Assembly (NCBI RefSeq): GCF_900240335.1
Contig: NZ_LT964979.1
Coordinates: 186,001-250,000 of the forward strand
Origin: Flavimobilis massiliensis
Lineage (GTDB): Bacteria > Actinomycetota > Actinomycetes > Actinomycetales > Cellulomonadaceae
Direction: 5' to 3'
DNA: 64,000 bases
The translations under genes were made by a program, and so were the position numbers. Position 1 is the first letter of the stretch; each line of letters begins with the position of its first letter. The notes under the pieces were generated by a model that was given only the letters and a program-made list of their open reading frames with translations, was not told the origin of the DNA and did not search any database. This document shows positions 17,812 to 26,129 of this stretch, piece after piece.

Positions 17812-18485
17812 GAGCCGGCACGCTCCTGCTGCTGCGGCACGGCCGGACGGCGTACAACGCCGAAGGTCGACTGCAGGGGCAGGTCGACATCCCGCTCGAC
17901 GACGTCGGCCGCTGGCAGGCTCGCGAGGGCGCCGCGGCGCTCGCCGCGGCGCACCGTGTCACGCGCATCGTCACCTCCGACCTCGTGCGCGCCGCGGACA
18001 CCGCGCACGCCCTCGGCGAGGTCACGGGCCTGCCCGTGACCCTCGACGCGCGGCTGCGCGAACGCAGCTTCGGGCCCTGGGAAGGTCTCACCGCCGCTGA
18101 GATGCGTGAGGGCTGGCCCGAGGAGTACGCCGCCTGGCGGCACGGTGGCGAACCCGTCGACGGCGCCGAGCCGCGCGCGGCCGTGGGTGAGCGCTTCGTC
18201 GAGGCGGTCGAGGAGTATGCCGGAGGTCTGGCTCGTGACGAGGTGCTGTGCGTCGTCTCGCACGGCGCTGCGATCTCGACCGGGACGACCGCGCTCCTCG
18301 GCCTCGACGTCGAGACCTGGCGGGGGCTCATCGGGCCTGCGAACGTCCACTGGGCCGAGCTGCGCGCCGGTGGACCCGATGCCGTGCCGTCGTGGCGGCT
18401 CGCTCGTTACGACGCTGGAGCGGCGTTCTCGCGCGAGCACTGGGCAGCCGGACCCGATTGGATTTCTCGGCAGGCCTCTGCGTAG
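17808..18485 (+). CDS. Histidine phosphatase family protein
   Basis: A 225-residue phosphoglycerate-mutase-like phosphatase. The catalytic RHG motif is at residues 10-12 (LLLRHGRTAYN), SDLVRAADTA supplies further phosphate-binding residues, and the second histidine is in VVSHGAAIS. A histidine phosphatase directly downstream of rsfS is a regular actinobacterial arrangement. The substrate cannot be told from sequence. The promoter of tRNA-Ala probably lies in its last codons. Confidence 0.9.
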   Translation: MRAGTLLLLRHGRTAYNAEGRLQGQVDIPLDDVGRWQAREGAAALAAAHRVTRIVTSDLVRAADTAHALGEVTGLPVTLDARLRERSFGPWEGLTAAEMREGWPEEYAAWRHGGEPVDGAEPRAAVGERFVEAVEEYAGGLARDEVLCVVSHGAAISTGTTALLGLDVETWRGLIGPANVHWAELRAGGPDAVPSWRLARYDAGAAFSREHWAAGPDWISRQASA

Positions 18486-18533
18486 ACTTACCGAGGCCCA
18501 CCGCGGTGGGCCGACGCGAGGGTTCGCCCTCAC

Positions 18534-18609
18534 GGGGCTGTGGCGCAGCTGGTAGCGCACCTGCATGGCATGCAGGGGGTCAGGGGTTCGAGTCCCCTCA
18601 GCTCCACCA
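18534..18609 (+). tRNA. tRNA-Ala(GGC), copy 1
   Basis: A 76-base tRNA with encoded CCA. The acceptor stem pairs GGGGCTG with CAGCTCC and includes G3-U70, the alanine identity pair. The anticodon stem-loop CCTGC-ATGGCAT-GCAGG gives anticodon GGC. The T stem AGGGG/CCCCT is fully paired. A likely -10 TAGACT lies about 50 bases upstream. Confidence 0.97.
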
Positions 18610-18613
18610 GATC

Positions 18614-18643
18614 GAAGGCCGGGACCATGAGGTCCCGGCCTTC
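18614..18643 (+). terminator. Terminator of tRNA-Ala copy 1
   Basis: Perfect 13-base arms (18614-18626, 18631-18643) with an ATGA loop, immediately after the tRNA. Confidence 0.8.
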
Positions 18644-18655
18644 ATCGTTCCTGGG

Positions 18656-19990
18656 CTACGGCCCCTCGGACGTCGGCCGTTCCTCGATGAGCAGCCGCAC
18701 CGCAAGGACGTGCGCGCACGGGCCGCGGCCCGTGCCGTGCCGCAGGAACCACGGGCACGTGCACGACGCCTCGGGGCCGTCGAGGCGCACGCTGTAGCCC
18801 GGTCCGTCGCCCGTCCGCACGCGCCAGGCGTCGGCGAGCGGCTCGACGGCGCCCGCGGCGAGCAGGCGCCGTGCGCGCGTGAGGCGCGCCGCGTCCTTCG
18901 TCACGCGGTCCGGGTCGTGGGGCAGCTCGCGGTGGTACCAGGCGTCGTCGACGACGTCGCGTCCGACGCGGCCCGACGCGGCGAGCACGGCGATCGCGTC
19001 CCGCACGCGCGCGGGGTCGAGGGCCGCGTCGCGGGCGAGACGTGCCTCGTCGAGCACGGGCTCGAACGCGAGCAACGCTCCGACGAGCTCGGCGTCCTCG
19101 AACGCCGTCCCGCCGGCCAGGTGCTCGAGCAGCGCACCCTCGCCCGAGAAGCCGCGCCACGGAGCGTCCGTGAGGCCGAGCGCGAGACGCGCCCCGGGCA
19201 GGAGCAGCGTGACGACCGCGGGACCCGGCTCATCGGACCCGTGGACGACGAGCCCCGTCGCATGCGTGAGCAGCCGCTTGAGCGCCGAGAGCCGGTGCAG
19301 GCCCGCGACGTGGACGCCGCCCGCGACCTTGCGCGGCGAGAACCGCAGGCCCGTGCGGTCGGGGACGAGCCAGCCCGTGCGGTCCGTACCCGTCGCGGGC
19401 GGCAGGCTCGCGACGAACGCTCGGGCGGCGGCCGCCCCGACCTCGAACGCGCGCGGAAGGCCGTGGTGGATCTCGGCGGCGTTGCCGAACCCGCGCACCC
19501 ACCGGTGCGGCATCACGACGGGACGCTCGTGCGAGGTGCCGTCGGGCGTCGCGACCCTCAGCCCCTCGTGCCCGACGTCGAGGTGGAGCAGCTCGGCGCG
19601 GCCGACCTTCGTGAGCGCGACGCGCATCTGCGGACCGAGGTCGACGTTCGTCGTACCGTGCGTGATCTCGCCCGCGTCGAAGGACTCCGGGAGCAGGTCG
19701 AGCCGCGCGTGGACCGACGCGCATGCCGAGAGGCACTCGGCGCGCAGCCGGTCTCCGTGCGCCGTGAGCACCGGGTCGCGCATCGATTGCGGGACCACCG
19801 TGTAGTACTGGGTCCCCGTGACCTCGGCGAGCGCGACGAGGCCCCGCGCAAGCACCTGCGGGTGGGCCGCGAAGCCGTGGAAGAAGCTCGGCGAGGCGGC
19901 AACCCCGGACGGCGTGAGAGCCGGTGCGAGGGCGAGCGCGAGGCCGGCCTCGTCGAGCCGCGACTCTGCGGCGAAGGTCCGCACGCTCAT
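18656..19990 (-). CDS. SWIM zinc-finger protein
   Basis: A 444-residue protein whose C-terminus carries a SWIM zinc-binding motif: C-x-C followed after about 13 residues by C-x-H in ASCTCPWFLRHGTGRGPCAHV. The rest is alpha/beta without recognised catalytic residues. The ATG at 19990 overlaps the stop of a 19-codon reading frame, which in turn overlaps the stop of the large upstream gene, so the three are translationally coupled. SWIM proteins commonly sit next to large DUF6493-type proteins in actinobacteria; the role of the pair is unknown. Confidence 0.85.
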   Translation of the reverse strand: MSVRTFAAESRLDEAGLALALAPALTPSGVAASPSFFHGFAAHPQVLARGLVALAEVTGTQYYTVVPQSMRDPVLTAHGDRLRAECLSACASVHARLDLLPESFDAGEITHGTTNVDLGPQMRVALTKVGRAELLHLDVGHEGLRVATPDGTSHERPVVMPHRWVRGFGNAAEIHHGLPRAFEVGAAAARAFVASLPPATGTDRTGWLVPDRTGLRFSPRKVAGGVHVAGLHRLSALKRLLTHATGLVVHGSDEPGPAVVTLLLPGARLALGLTDAPWRGFSGEGALLEHLAGGTAFEDAELVGALLAFEPVLDEARLARDAALDPARVRDAIAVLAASGRVGRDVVDDAWYHRELPHDPDRVTKDAARLTRARRLLAAGAVEPLADAWRVRTGDGPGYSVRLDGPEASCTCPWFLRHGTGRGPCAHVLAVRLLIEERPTSEGP

Positions 19991-20046
19991 GCGGCACTGC
20001 CGGCCGGGTCGAGCCCGAGCAGCGCTGAGAACGTCCGCGCGCTCAT
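19987..20046 (-). CDS. Nineteen-codon coupled reading frame
   Basis: MSARTFSALLGLDPAGSAA, with ATGA overlaps at both ends: its ATG overlaps the stop of the 1086-residue gene and its TGA overlaps the ATG of the SWIM gene. Its N-terminus MSARTF resembles MSVRTF of the SWIM protein. The 24 bases around each start match at 21 positions, so it looks like a duplicated initiation region. It could be a coupling leader or a duplication scar. Confidence 0.35.
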   Translation of the reverse strand: MSARTFSALLGLDPAGSAA

Positions 20047-23000
20047 GCGTCACCGTCCGCCGCGACGAGCCCGAGCAGCGCAGCCAGTGCGGCGGCCTTG
20101 CGGAACGCGACCGACGACCCCGAGCGGCCCGCGAGGTCGAGCAGACCGGGCCACTCCGCCGCGTCGTCGGGCAGCAGCCCCCGGTGGGCGGCCGTACGCA
20201 GCGCGGGCGCGTGCAGCGTCGCCGCGTCGAGCACGCGCGGCAGCCAGCGGGGCGGCTTCGGCAGGCTCGCCGCAAGACGCACGGGCTCGACGAGCAGGGG
20301 CCACAGGACGGGCAGGAGCCCGGGATCGGTCGCGAGCAGACGCAGCACCCTGCCCGGGTCGATGTCCTCGAGGGGGAGCAGCCGCAGCAGGGCGGTGCGC
20401 ACCGCGTCGGCACCCACCCGGGAGTCCCGCAGCGCGGACGCAGGGCTGTACGCCGACCCGTCCGAGCACGCCATGGCGAGCATGACCGCGACCATCGAGA
20501 TCGTCAGCGGGGTCCGCGCCTCGCGGGCGAGCGGCCCCGACGTCGCGTCCACGCGGTTGCGGAAGGGAGAGACGGCAAGCTGCTGCGCCGCGTCGTCCCA
20601 GAACAGCCAGACCCGCGCGTGGCCCTCGGAGCCCTGCGGGGGCGCGCCGTCGGTCCACGGCACGGCGTTGACCTGCCCCTCGACCTCGAGGGAGTAGAAC
20701 CATCCCGTCGACACCCGGAAGGTCCCGAGGTGCGCGACCGTGAGGTCGAGGGCGCACTGCTTCTGCTGCGAGCGGGCTGCGACGAACGTCGCGGCGAGCA
20801 TCGCGCCGTCGTCGACGACCCGTGCCGCGCCCGGGCCCATCGGCCACTGCTCGGCGAACGCGGTCGAGTCGAGAAGCGTTGCGGCCTGCGGGAGCGCCGG
20901 CGCGGCTGCGCGGGAGGTCGCGGCGCGGCGCGGGCTCGCAGTCGACCTCGCAGACGACCTCGCAGACGACTCCGCTGCCGACCCCGCGGCCGCGGAGGAG
21001 GTGTCTGGTGCAGGCACCGGCAGGAGATTCACGGCCGCGCGGGCGCCGGCCACCGCCTGCGCCGAGCCCGTCCGCGCGGCGAGCGACCGCAGCCCCGGCA
21101 CGTCGAGGACGGCGGGTGCGGCGATGCCGCGCGCGACCGCGTCGAGCGCGTCCGGCACGAGTGCGACGACGGTCTCGACAAGCTCGGCCGTGCCCACCGG
21201 GACACGCGGAAGCGCCGCGAAGCGGGCGAGCAGGTCGTCGAGGAACGGCCACACGGCGGCCGCCGCACCGTCGTCGGCAGCCGCGAGCAGCGAGGCGGCG
21301 AGGGCCGCGACACCCGTCGGCGTCATCCTTGCCCACGGGAGCGACGCGTCGGCGGCGCCGGGTGGCAGGAGACCGCGCGACCACGCGTCCCGCACGGCCT
21401 GCGAACCCTCGGGCACCGCGACAGGCAGGAGCGTCGACGGCGCCACGAGCAGCGCCGTCGCGAACACGGACGGCAGCGGTCCATGACGACGGGTCGCCTG
21501 GAGGAGAGCCGTGCCGGTCCCAGGGGTACCCTCCGGAACGACGTCGTCGAGGGGTATCTGGGTCCAGCCCGGGAACGCAGCAGGGTCGGGCGCGGGCCAC
21601 CCGACATGAGCGCGCGGCGGCAGTGCCGCCAGCGAGGCCGGGATCGTCACGTTCTCCGCCGACAGCGTCCGGCTGCGCCGGGTGTCGCGCGACGCGTCAC
21701 GCAGGACGTACGGATCGTCGAGGTAGGCGGACGTGAGCGCGACGGCGTCGAGGCCGAGGAGCGTGCCGGAGCCGCCGACGAGCGGGACGGTGCCCAGCGC
21801 CGCCAGACGTGCCCGCGAGCTCGCATCGACCGACGAGAGGTCAAGGCGCGCGAGCGCGAGCTGGAGGTCGCCCTCGCTCGCGGCGACGCCTCCGATGGCG
21901 TAGGCGCTCAGGCGGTCGGCGAGGTCGGCCACGTCGAGCGCGAGGTCCTCGCGGCTCGGCGTCGACAGGAGGCAGGGCAGCGTGCCGAGCCGGTGGACGA
22001 CCTGGGCGTCACGCGCGCGGACAGGAGACAGGGTGTAGGCGTGCCTGCCGTCCTTCTCGGGCCGGTCGATCTCGTAGTACGTCGGCTCGCTGCCGGCGAG
22101 CCACGTCGTCACGCAGGCCGCGAACATGCCGAACGAATCGCCTGGTGCGCGGGGCACGCCCGCGAGCGCCGAGCGCGCCCCCTCGCGGTCGCTCGCCGCG
22201 ACGGTGTTCATCGTCGTGAGGAGCTGCTCCCACAGAACGTCGACGGTCCGCTCCGGACGGCGTGCGACCACGGCGACGAGCCGCTCGAGCGAGCGTACCG
22301 TCGCCTCCGCGGGGACGAACCGGGGCAGCGTCCACGGTGGTGGGGTCGGGTTCCAGCGGCCGGCGACGGCCTGTGCCTCGGGTGCGTCGTCGTCGGGAAC
22401 GTCGAGACCCCAGGCCTCGACGAGCGCGGCAGCGGCCTTGACGACGCCACGGTCCTTCGAGCCGAGCAGCGGCGCGACGGCGACCGCGGCGAGCTCGAGG
22501 ACCTCGGGGTCGGCCGGGGCGCGCCGCGCGAGCGCGGCGGCGAGCACGGTGCGCCGGGCCTTCGCGGAGCGCACGTGGAGAGCGGTGAGCAGGACGTCGC
22601 CCACCGTGGCGTCGTCGTCCGACGCGAGCAGCGCGGGCGCAAGCTCCTCGACGAGGCGCGTCTCGGTGTGCGCGAGGAGAGGGACGAGCCTGTCAGCCGC
22701 GGCACGCACCTCGTCGTCGGAGAACGCCAGGTGCTCACGCAGGATCGTCAGCCAGTGCGCACGATCGACGGGCCGCCGCGCGGTGTCGAGCGCCATGAGC
22801 GCAACCTCGACGGTCGTCTCGCGCTCGAGCTCTCCCCGCGCGACGAGCTCGGGCACGAGCGTCTCGATCGAGGACGGCGTCGGGATGCCGTGCTCGGCCG
22901 CGAGCCGGACATGGTCCGGCACGTGCCGCAGCACGTGCGCGAGCGTGAGCCCGGGGGTGGCGCGCCACCGCGCCGAGGCGGGCACGTCGTCGCGGAGCAA

Positions 23001-23303
23001 CGACGCGGCGTGCAGCGCCCAGTCCTCGAGGTACGGGGCGTGGTCGACGGGCGCGGCGTCGAGCGCCGCAAGGAGCCGGAGCGTGAGACCCGACCGATAG
23101 GTGGGGTCGGCCGGGCCGAACCTCGTGCCGTTCGTCGCGAGCGCGCGGACCAGCTGCTCCGCGAAGTCGCTGCCCCAGGCGACGAGGATCGGCAGGACGT
23201 CGTCGTCGGCAAGATCCCGTGCGTCCCGCAGGATGCGGGCGACCTTGGCCGCGGGGGCGTGCGCAAGCTCGGGCGGGACGGTGCGCGTGGCGTCGGTCTT
23301 CAC
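20043..23303 (-). CDS. Large DUF6493-like protein
   Basis: A 1086-residue protein. The N-terminal 350 residues are helical and repeat-like (LARGELERETTVEVALMAL, AAADRLVPLLAHTETRLVEELAP), reminiscent of HEAT-type solenoids. The middle and C-terminal parts carry mixed alpha/beta sequence, with WFYSLEVEGQVNAVPWTDG and a run of Ser/Ala near residue 760. The GTG start follows CAGGAG. Size and the adjacent SWIM gene match DUF6493 family proteins, from memory of the family, not from a search. No catalytic motif is visible. Confidence 0.7.
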   Translation of the reverse strand: MKTDATRTVPPELAHAPAAKVARILRDARDLADDDVLPILVAWGSDFAEQLVRALATNGTRFGPADPTYRSGLTLRLLAALDAAPVDHAPYLEDWALHAASLLRDDVPASARWRATPGLTLAHVLRHVPDHVRLAAEHGIPTPSSIETLVPELVARGELERETTVEVALMALDTARRPVDRAHWLTILREHLAFSDDEVRAAADRLVPLLAHTETRLVEELAPALLASDDDATVGDVLLTALHVRSAKARRTVLAAALARRAPADPEVLELAAVAVAPLLGSKDRGVVKAAAALVEAWGLDVPDDDAPEAQAVAGRWNPTPPPWTLPRFVPAEATVRSLERLVAVVARRPERTVDVLWEQLLTTMNTVAASDREGARSALAGVPRAPGDSFGMFAACVTTWLAGSEPTYYEIDRPEKDGRHAYTLSPVRARDAQVVHRLGTLPCLLSTPSREDLALDVADLADRLSAYAIGGVAASEGDLQLALARLDLSSVDASSRARLAALGTVPLVGGSGTLLGLDAVALTSAYLDDPYVLRDASRDTRRSRTLSAENVTIPASLAALPPRAHVGWPAPDPAAFPGWTQIPLDDVVPEGTPGTGTALLQATRRHGPLPSVFATALLVAPSTLLPVAVPEGSQAVRDAWSRGLLPPGAADASLPWARMTPTGVAALAASLLAAADDGAAAAVWPFLDDLLARFAALPRVPVGTAELVETVVALVPDALDAVARGIAAPAVLDVPGLRSLAARTGSAQAVAGARAAVNLLPVPAPDTSSAAAGSAAESSARSSARSTASPRRAATSRAAAPALPQAATLLDSTAFAEQWPMGPGAARVVDDGAMLAATFVAARSQQKQCALDLTVAHLGTFRVSTGWFYSLEVEGQVNAVPWTDGAPPQGSEGHARVWLFWDDAAQQLAVSPFRNRVDATSGPLAREARTPLTISMVAVMLAMACSDGSAYSPASALRDSRVGADAVRTALLRLLPLEDIDPGRVLRLLATDPGLLPVLWPLLVEPVRLAASLPKPPRWLPRVLDAATLHAPALRTAAHRGLLPDDAAEWPGLLDLAGRSGSSVAFRKAAALAALLGLVAADGDA

Positions 23304-23469
23304 GGGGACTCCTGTCGGGCGACGGGGCGGTGGACCAAGGGACGCCTCCGGGGACGGGTGCAGGTGCTGTCGCTGACGGTAGCGCGGACGGGGCGTCGTG
23401 CGTCTGCTGTCTCGCGGCCGTTCCAGGGCCGGCGTCGCCGGAACGCTCCGTACCGCCACGGCCGGTCGC

Positions 23470-24450
23470 TCAGCCCCGCGCCTCGCCCTGCTCCGCGACG
23501 AACGACGCGACGTGCGCGAGGGCCGAGTTTCAGTTGATCGTCAGCTCGTTGACGCCCCACGCCCCGATGTCGTCGAGGTAGCACTGCTGCGGTGCTCGGC
23601 CCGCAAGAGGGGCCGACACCGGGTCGGGCACGGCGGAGCAGGGGCCGCCCGCGACGGTGCCCGCGGGCGGGTGCGGCAGCGCGGGGTCCACCTGCGCCGC
23701 GTACCAGCGCGAGTGCTGGTTCTGGGCGGTGCGTGTCCCGTACCCCGTGACGTAGGAGAACCCGAGCGCGTTGCGTCCGAGCAGGTGGTCCATCCCGGTG
23801 AGCACGCCCTGCCGGAAGCGGCCCTCACCCGTGAGGTCGAACGCCGCCACGAGGACGGCCAGGTTGTTGAGGAGCAGGCCGTTCGAGCCCCAGTCGTAGC
23901 GTCCGTCGGCCGGGACGTACGCCGTGCCGAAAGGCTGCGTCGCCTGCGTGCCGTCGCACGTCCAACCGTCGTAGAGGTCGTGCCCGTCGACCGTGAGCGC
24001 ACCCGCGGGGAGGAAGGCGACCGCGTCGTCGCCGCGGTTGGGGGCGAGCCCGACGTGTCCTGCGGCGCGTGCGTACGAGGCTCCCGCGACGGCACCGTCG
24101 ATCGGTGTGCCGGAGCGCTGGAGGTAGAAGAAGCTCAGGGCGTCGACGCGCAGGGCCGTGCAGAGGTCGGCGCCGATCGAGAACGGGTCGCTCGTCGCTC
24201 CGTCCGCGGAGAGCGTGTAGCCGGTGCCGGGCGCCGTGGTCGCCGACATGTCGATCGTGTGGACGGCGAGCCCTGCCGACGGGTCCGTCCCGCGGGGGAG
24301 GGTCGTGCCGCGGGCGACCGTCGTCCCGTCGTGCTCGAGGATCCACGGCACGGCTGTGGCGGCGTCCGTGACGAGGGTCGCGATCTTCTCGGCGAACGTG
24401 GGGTAGCCGATCTGGTTGACGCGGACGCGGGGTGCGGGGGGCGTGGTCAT
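23470..24450 (-). pseudogene. Glycoside hydrolase family 9 remnant
   Basis: The frame from ATG 24450 starts MTTPPAPRVRVNQIGYPTFA, the cellulase Ig-like domain that precedes GH9 catalytic domains, up to about residue 105. It then jumps within about 60 residues to the GH9 C-terminus: YDWGSNGLLLNNLAVLVAAFDLTG, LLGRNALGFSYVTGYG and DDIGAWGVNELTIN with the conserved acid glutamate. The central part with the catalytic aspartates (several hundred codons) is missing. TGA at 23532-23530 stands where family members have Trp (TIN-W-N); reading on gives NSALAHVASFVAEQGEARG and a stop at 23470. Two independent lesions make it a pseudogene. It has no signal peptide. Confidence 0.85.
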
Positions 24451-24492
24451 CGGGGGACTCCGCAGTGCAGGTGGTGAACGGCCGACACGGGG

Positions 24493-24506
24493 TGGAAGCG
24501 CTTCCA
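24493..24506. promoter_or_regulatory. CelR-like LacI-family operator
   Basis: TGGAAGCGCTTCCA is a perfect 14-bp palindrome with the central CG of LacI-family sites. It differs from the Thermobifida CelR operator TGGGAGCGCTCCCA only at the symmetric fourth position. It lies 42 bases before the GH9 remnant and 143 bases before the divergent MFS gene, so it could control both. Confidence 0.7.
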
Positions 24507-24649
24507 GGCTGGTGGAGAGTCTGTCGTGCCGCCCGAGCCCCGTCAACACGTCCGACCCGCCCGACGCGTCGACCACCCCGCCCGACGAGGCATGATGGAC
24601 GCGCGAGCACAGGCGCCCGCACCCCCGACCACACGAACGGCCCGCCGCC

Positions 24650-25891
24650 ATGTACGCCCTCCTCCTCGCGATCATCTACGTCGCCTTCATCAGCCTCGGC
24701 CTGCCCGACTCCCTCGTCGGCTCCGGATGGCCGGTCATGCACGGCGACCTCGGCGTCCCCCTCGGCTACGCAGGCATCCTCACCATGGTCATCGCCGCCG
24801 GCACCATCGTCTCGAGCCTGCTCTCCGACCGCCTCACCCGCCGCCTCGGAGTCGGGCTCGTCACCGCCCTCAGCGTCGGCATGACCGCCGCAGCACTCTT
24901 CGGCTTCTCCGCCGCCGACTCCTTCTGGACGCTGTGCCTCTGGGCCGTGCCCTACGGCCTCGGCGCAGGCGCCGTCGACGCCGCCCTCAACAACTACGTC
25001 GCGCTGCACTACGCCGCCCGCCACATGAACTGGCTCCACTGCTTCTGGGGCGTCGGCGCATCCATCAGCCCCTTCATCATGAGCCACGCCATCGGCGCCC
25101 AGCTCGGCTGGTCCAGCGCCTACCAGAGCGTCGGCACCATCCAGGCGGTCCTCACCGTCATCCTCCTCGCGAGCATCACCCTGTGGGCCAGGGTCAACCC
25201 CACCCACCCCGTCGACACCGACGGCGACCCCGCAGACGCCCCGGCCGACGGCACACCCGCACCCGCACCCGAGCAGCCACGCCGGCACGTCCCGCTCGGC
25301 ACCGCCCTCCGCATCCCCGGCGTCACCCTCGTCCTCGGCGCCTTCTTCGCCTACTGCGCCGTCGAGAGCACCACGATCCTCTGGGCCTCGACCTACCTCG
25401 TCACCGACCGCGACGTCGACGCAGGAACCGCCGCAGCCTTCGGCGCCCTCTTCCTCCTCGGCACCACCGCCGGCCGGTTCCTCGCCGGCTTCGTCGCCGA
25501 CCACGTCGGCGACCGCCTCCTCATCCGCGGCGGCTTCCTCACCGTCGCCCTCGGCGTCATCCTCGTCGCGCTGCCCGTCCCCACCGACGTCGTCGCCCTC
25601 GCAGGCCTCGTCCTCGCAGGCCTCGGCTGCGCGCCGATCTACCCCGCGATCATCCACTCGACGCCCGCGAGCTTCGGACGCGAGAACTCCCAGGCGATCA
25701 TCGGCATCCAGATGGCCGCCGCCTACACCGGATCGACCCTCGCCCCGCCCGTGTTCGGAGCACTCTCCACCTGGACGGGGACGTGGATCTTCCCGCTGTA
25801 CCTCGTGCTCATCGTCGGGCTCGGTCTCGTGCTCTCCGAGAGGCTCAACCGCGTCGTCGCCCCCGGCACGACACGCGCCGCACTCACATGA
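24650..25891 (+). CDS. MFS transporter, sugar-type
   Basis: A 413-residue, 12-helix major facilitator protein. DRLTRRLGVG after helix 2 is the family loop motif, and a hydrophilic loop with a Pro/Asp-rich insert (about 188-210) divides the halves. Motifs LPDSLVGSGWPVMHGDLG and WGVGASISPFIMSHAI recall fucose-permease-like sugar transporters. It diverges from the GH9 remnant across the CelR-like operator, suggesting uptake of a plant-polysaccharide-derived sugar. A close paralogue lies at 27165. Confidence 0.88.
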   Translation: MYALLLAIIYVAFISLGLPDSLVGSGWPVMHGDLGVPLGYAGILTMVIAAGTIVSSLLSDRLTRRLGVGLVTALSVGMTAAALFGFSAADSFWTLCLWAVPYGLGAGAVDAALNNYVALHYAARHMNWLHCFWGVGASISPFIMSHAIGAQLGWSSAYQSVGTIQAVLTVILLASITLWARVNPTHPVDTDGDPADAPADGTPAPAPEQPRRHVPLGTALRIPGVTLVLGAFFAYCAVESTTILWASTYLVTDRDVDAGTAAAFGALFLLGTTAGRFLAGFVADHVGDRLLIRGGFLTVALGVILVALPVPTDVVALAGLVLAGLGCAPIYPAIIHSTPASFGRENSQAIIGIQMAAAYTGSTLAPPVFGALSTWTGTWIFPLYLVLIVGLGLVLSERLNRVVAPGTTRAALT

Positions 25892-25964
25892 CACCCCGAC
25901 GCCCAGCAGCGAGCACCCCGCACGGTCCCCACCGCGGTGGGTCGACGAGAGGGTTCGCCCTCAC

Positions 25965-26040
25965 GGGGCTGTGGCGCAGCTGGTAGCGCACCTGCATGGC
26001 ATGCAGGGGGTCAGGGGTTCGAGTCTTCTCAGCTCCACCA
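25965..26040 (+). tRNA. tRNA-Ala(GGC), copy 2, probably decayed
   Basis: Identical to copy 1 except for two adjacent C-to-T changes in the 3' strand of the T stem (TCTTCT for TCCCCT), which turn two G-C pairs into G-U. Anticodon GGC, G3-U70 and CCA are kept. No -10 element like those of copies 1 and 3 is seen upstream, so it is probably poorly transcribed or silent. Confidence 0.8.
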
Positions 26041-26044
26041 GATC

Positions 26045-26074
26045 GAAGGCCGGGACCATGAGGTTCCGGCCTTC
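26045..26074 (+). terminator. Terminator of tRNA-Ala copy 2
   Basis: Duplicate of the copy-1 terminator, 13-base arms with one G-U from a C-to-T change. Confidence 0.65.
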
Positions 26075-26129
26075 GTCGTTGTGCGACTGCGTGCGGGTGC
26101 CTGCGCTCGCGCGCCTCAGTTCGCGCGTG

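Larger units (their letters stand above)
18497..18649 (+). repeat. 153-bp duplicated segment around tRNA-Ala, copy 1
   Basis: This segment contains the CCCACCGCGGTGGG palindrome, tRNA-Ala and the following terminator. It is repeated at 25928-26080 with about seven substitutions and no gaps. Copy 1 has the intact tRNA and a TAGACT -10 element just upstream at 18483-18488. Confidence 0.85.
25928..26080 (+). repeat. 153-bp duplicated segment around tRNA-Ala, copy 2
   Basis: Ungapped copy of 18497-18649 with about seven substitutions. Similarity begins at the CCCACCGCGGTGGG palindrome and ends after the terminator, so the -10 region that precedes copy 1 was not copied. Confidence 0.85.

Noticed and set aside
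19818..23537. A 1239-codon open frame on the plus strand
   Set aside because: It is the shadow of the 1086-residue minus-strand gene: the product is Arg/Gly/Glu-rich low complexity with no domain, while the minus strand has normal actinobacterial codon bias.
18534..26080. A genomic island bounded by the two tRNA-Ala copies
   Set aside because: No integrase, phage or conjugation gene lies between them, and the repeat covers the whole tRNA plus both flanks instead of only a 3' att core; segmental duplication fits better.
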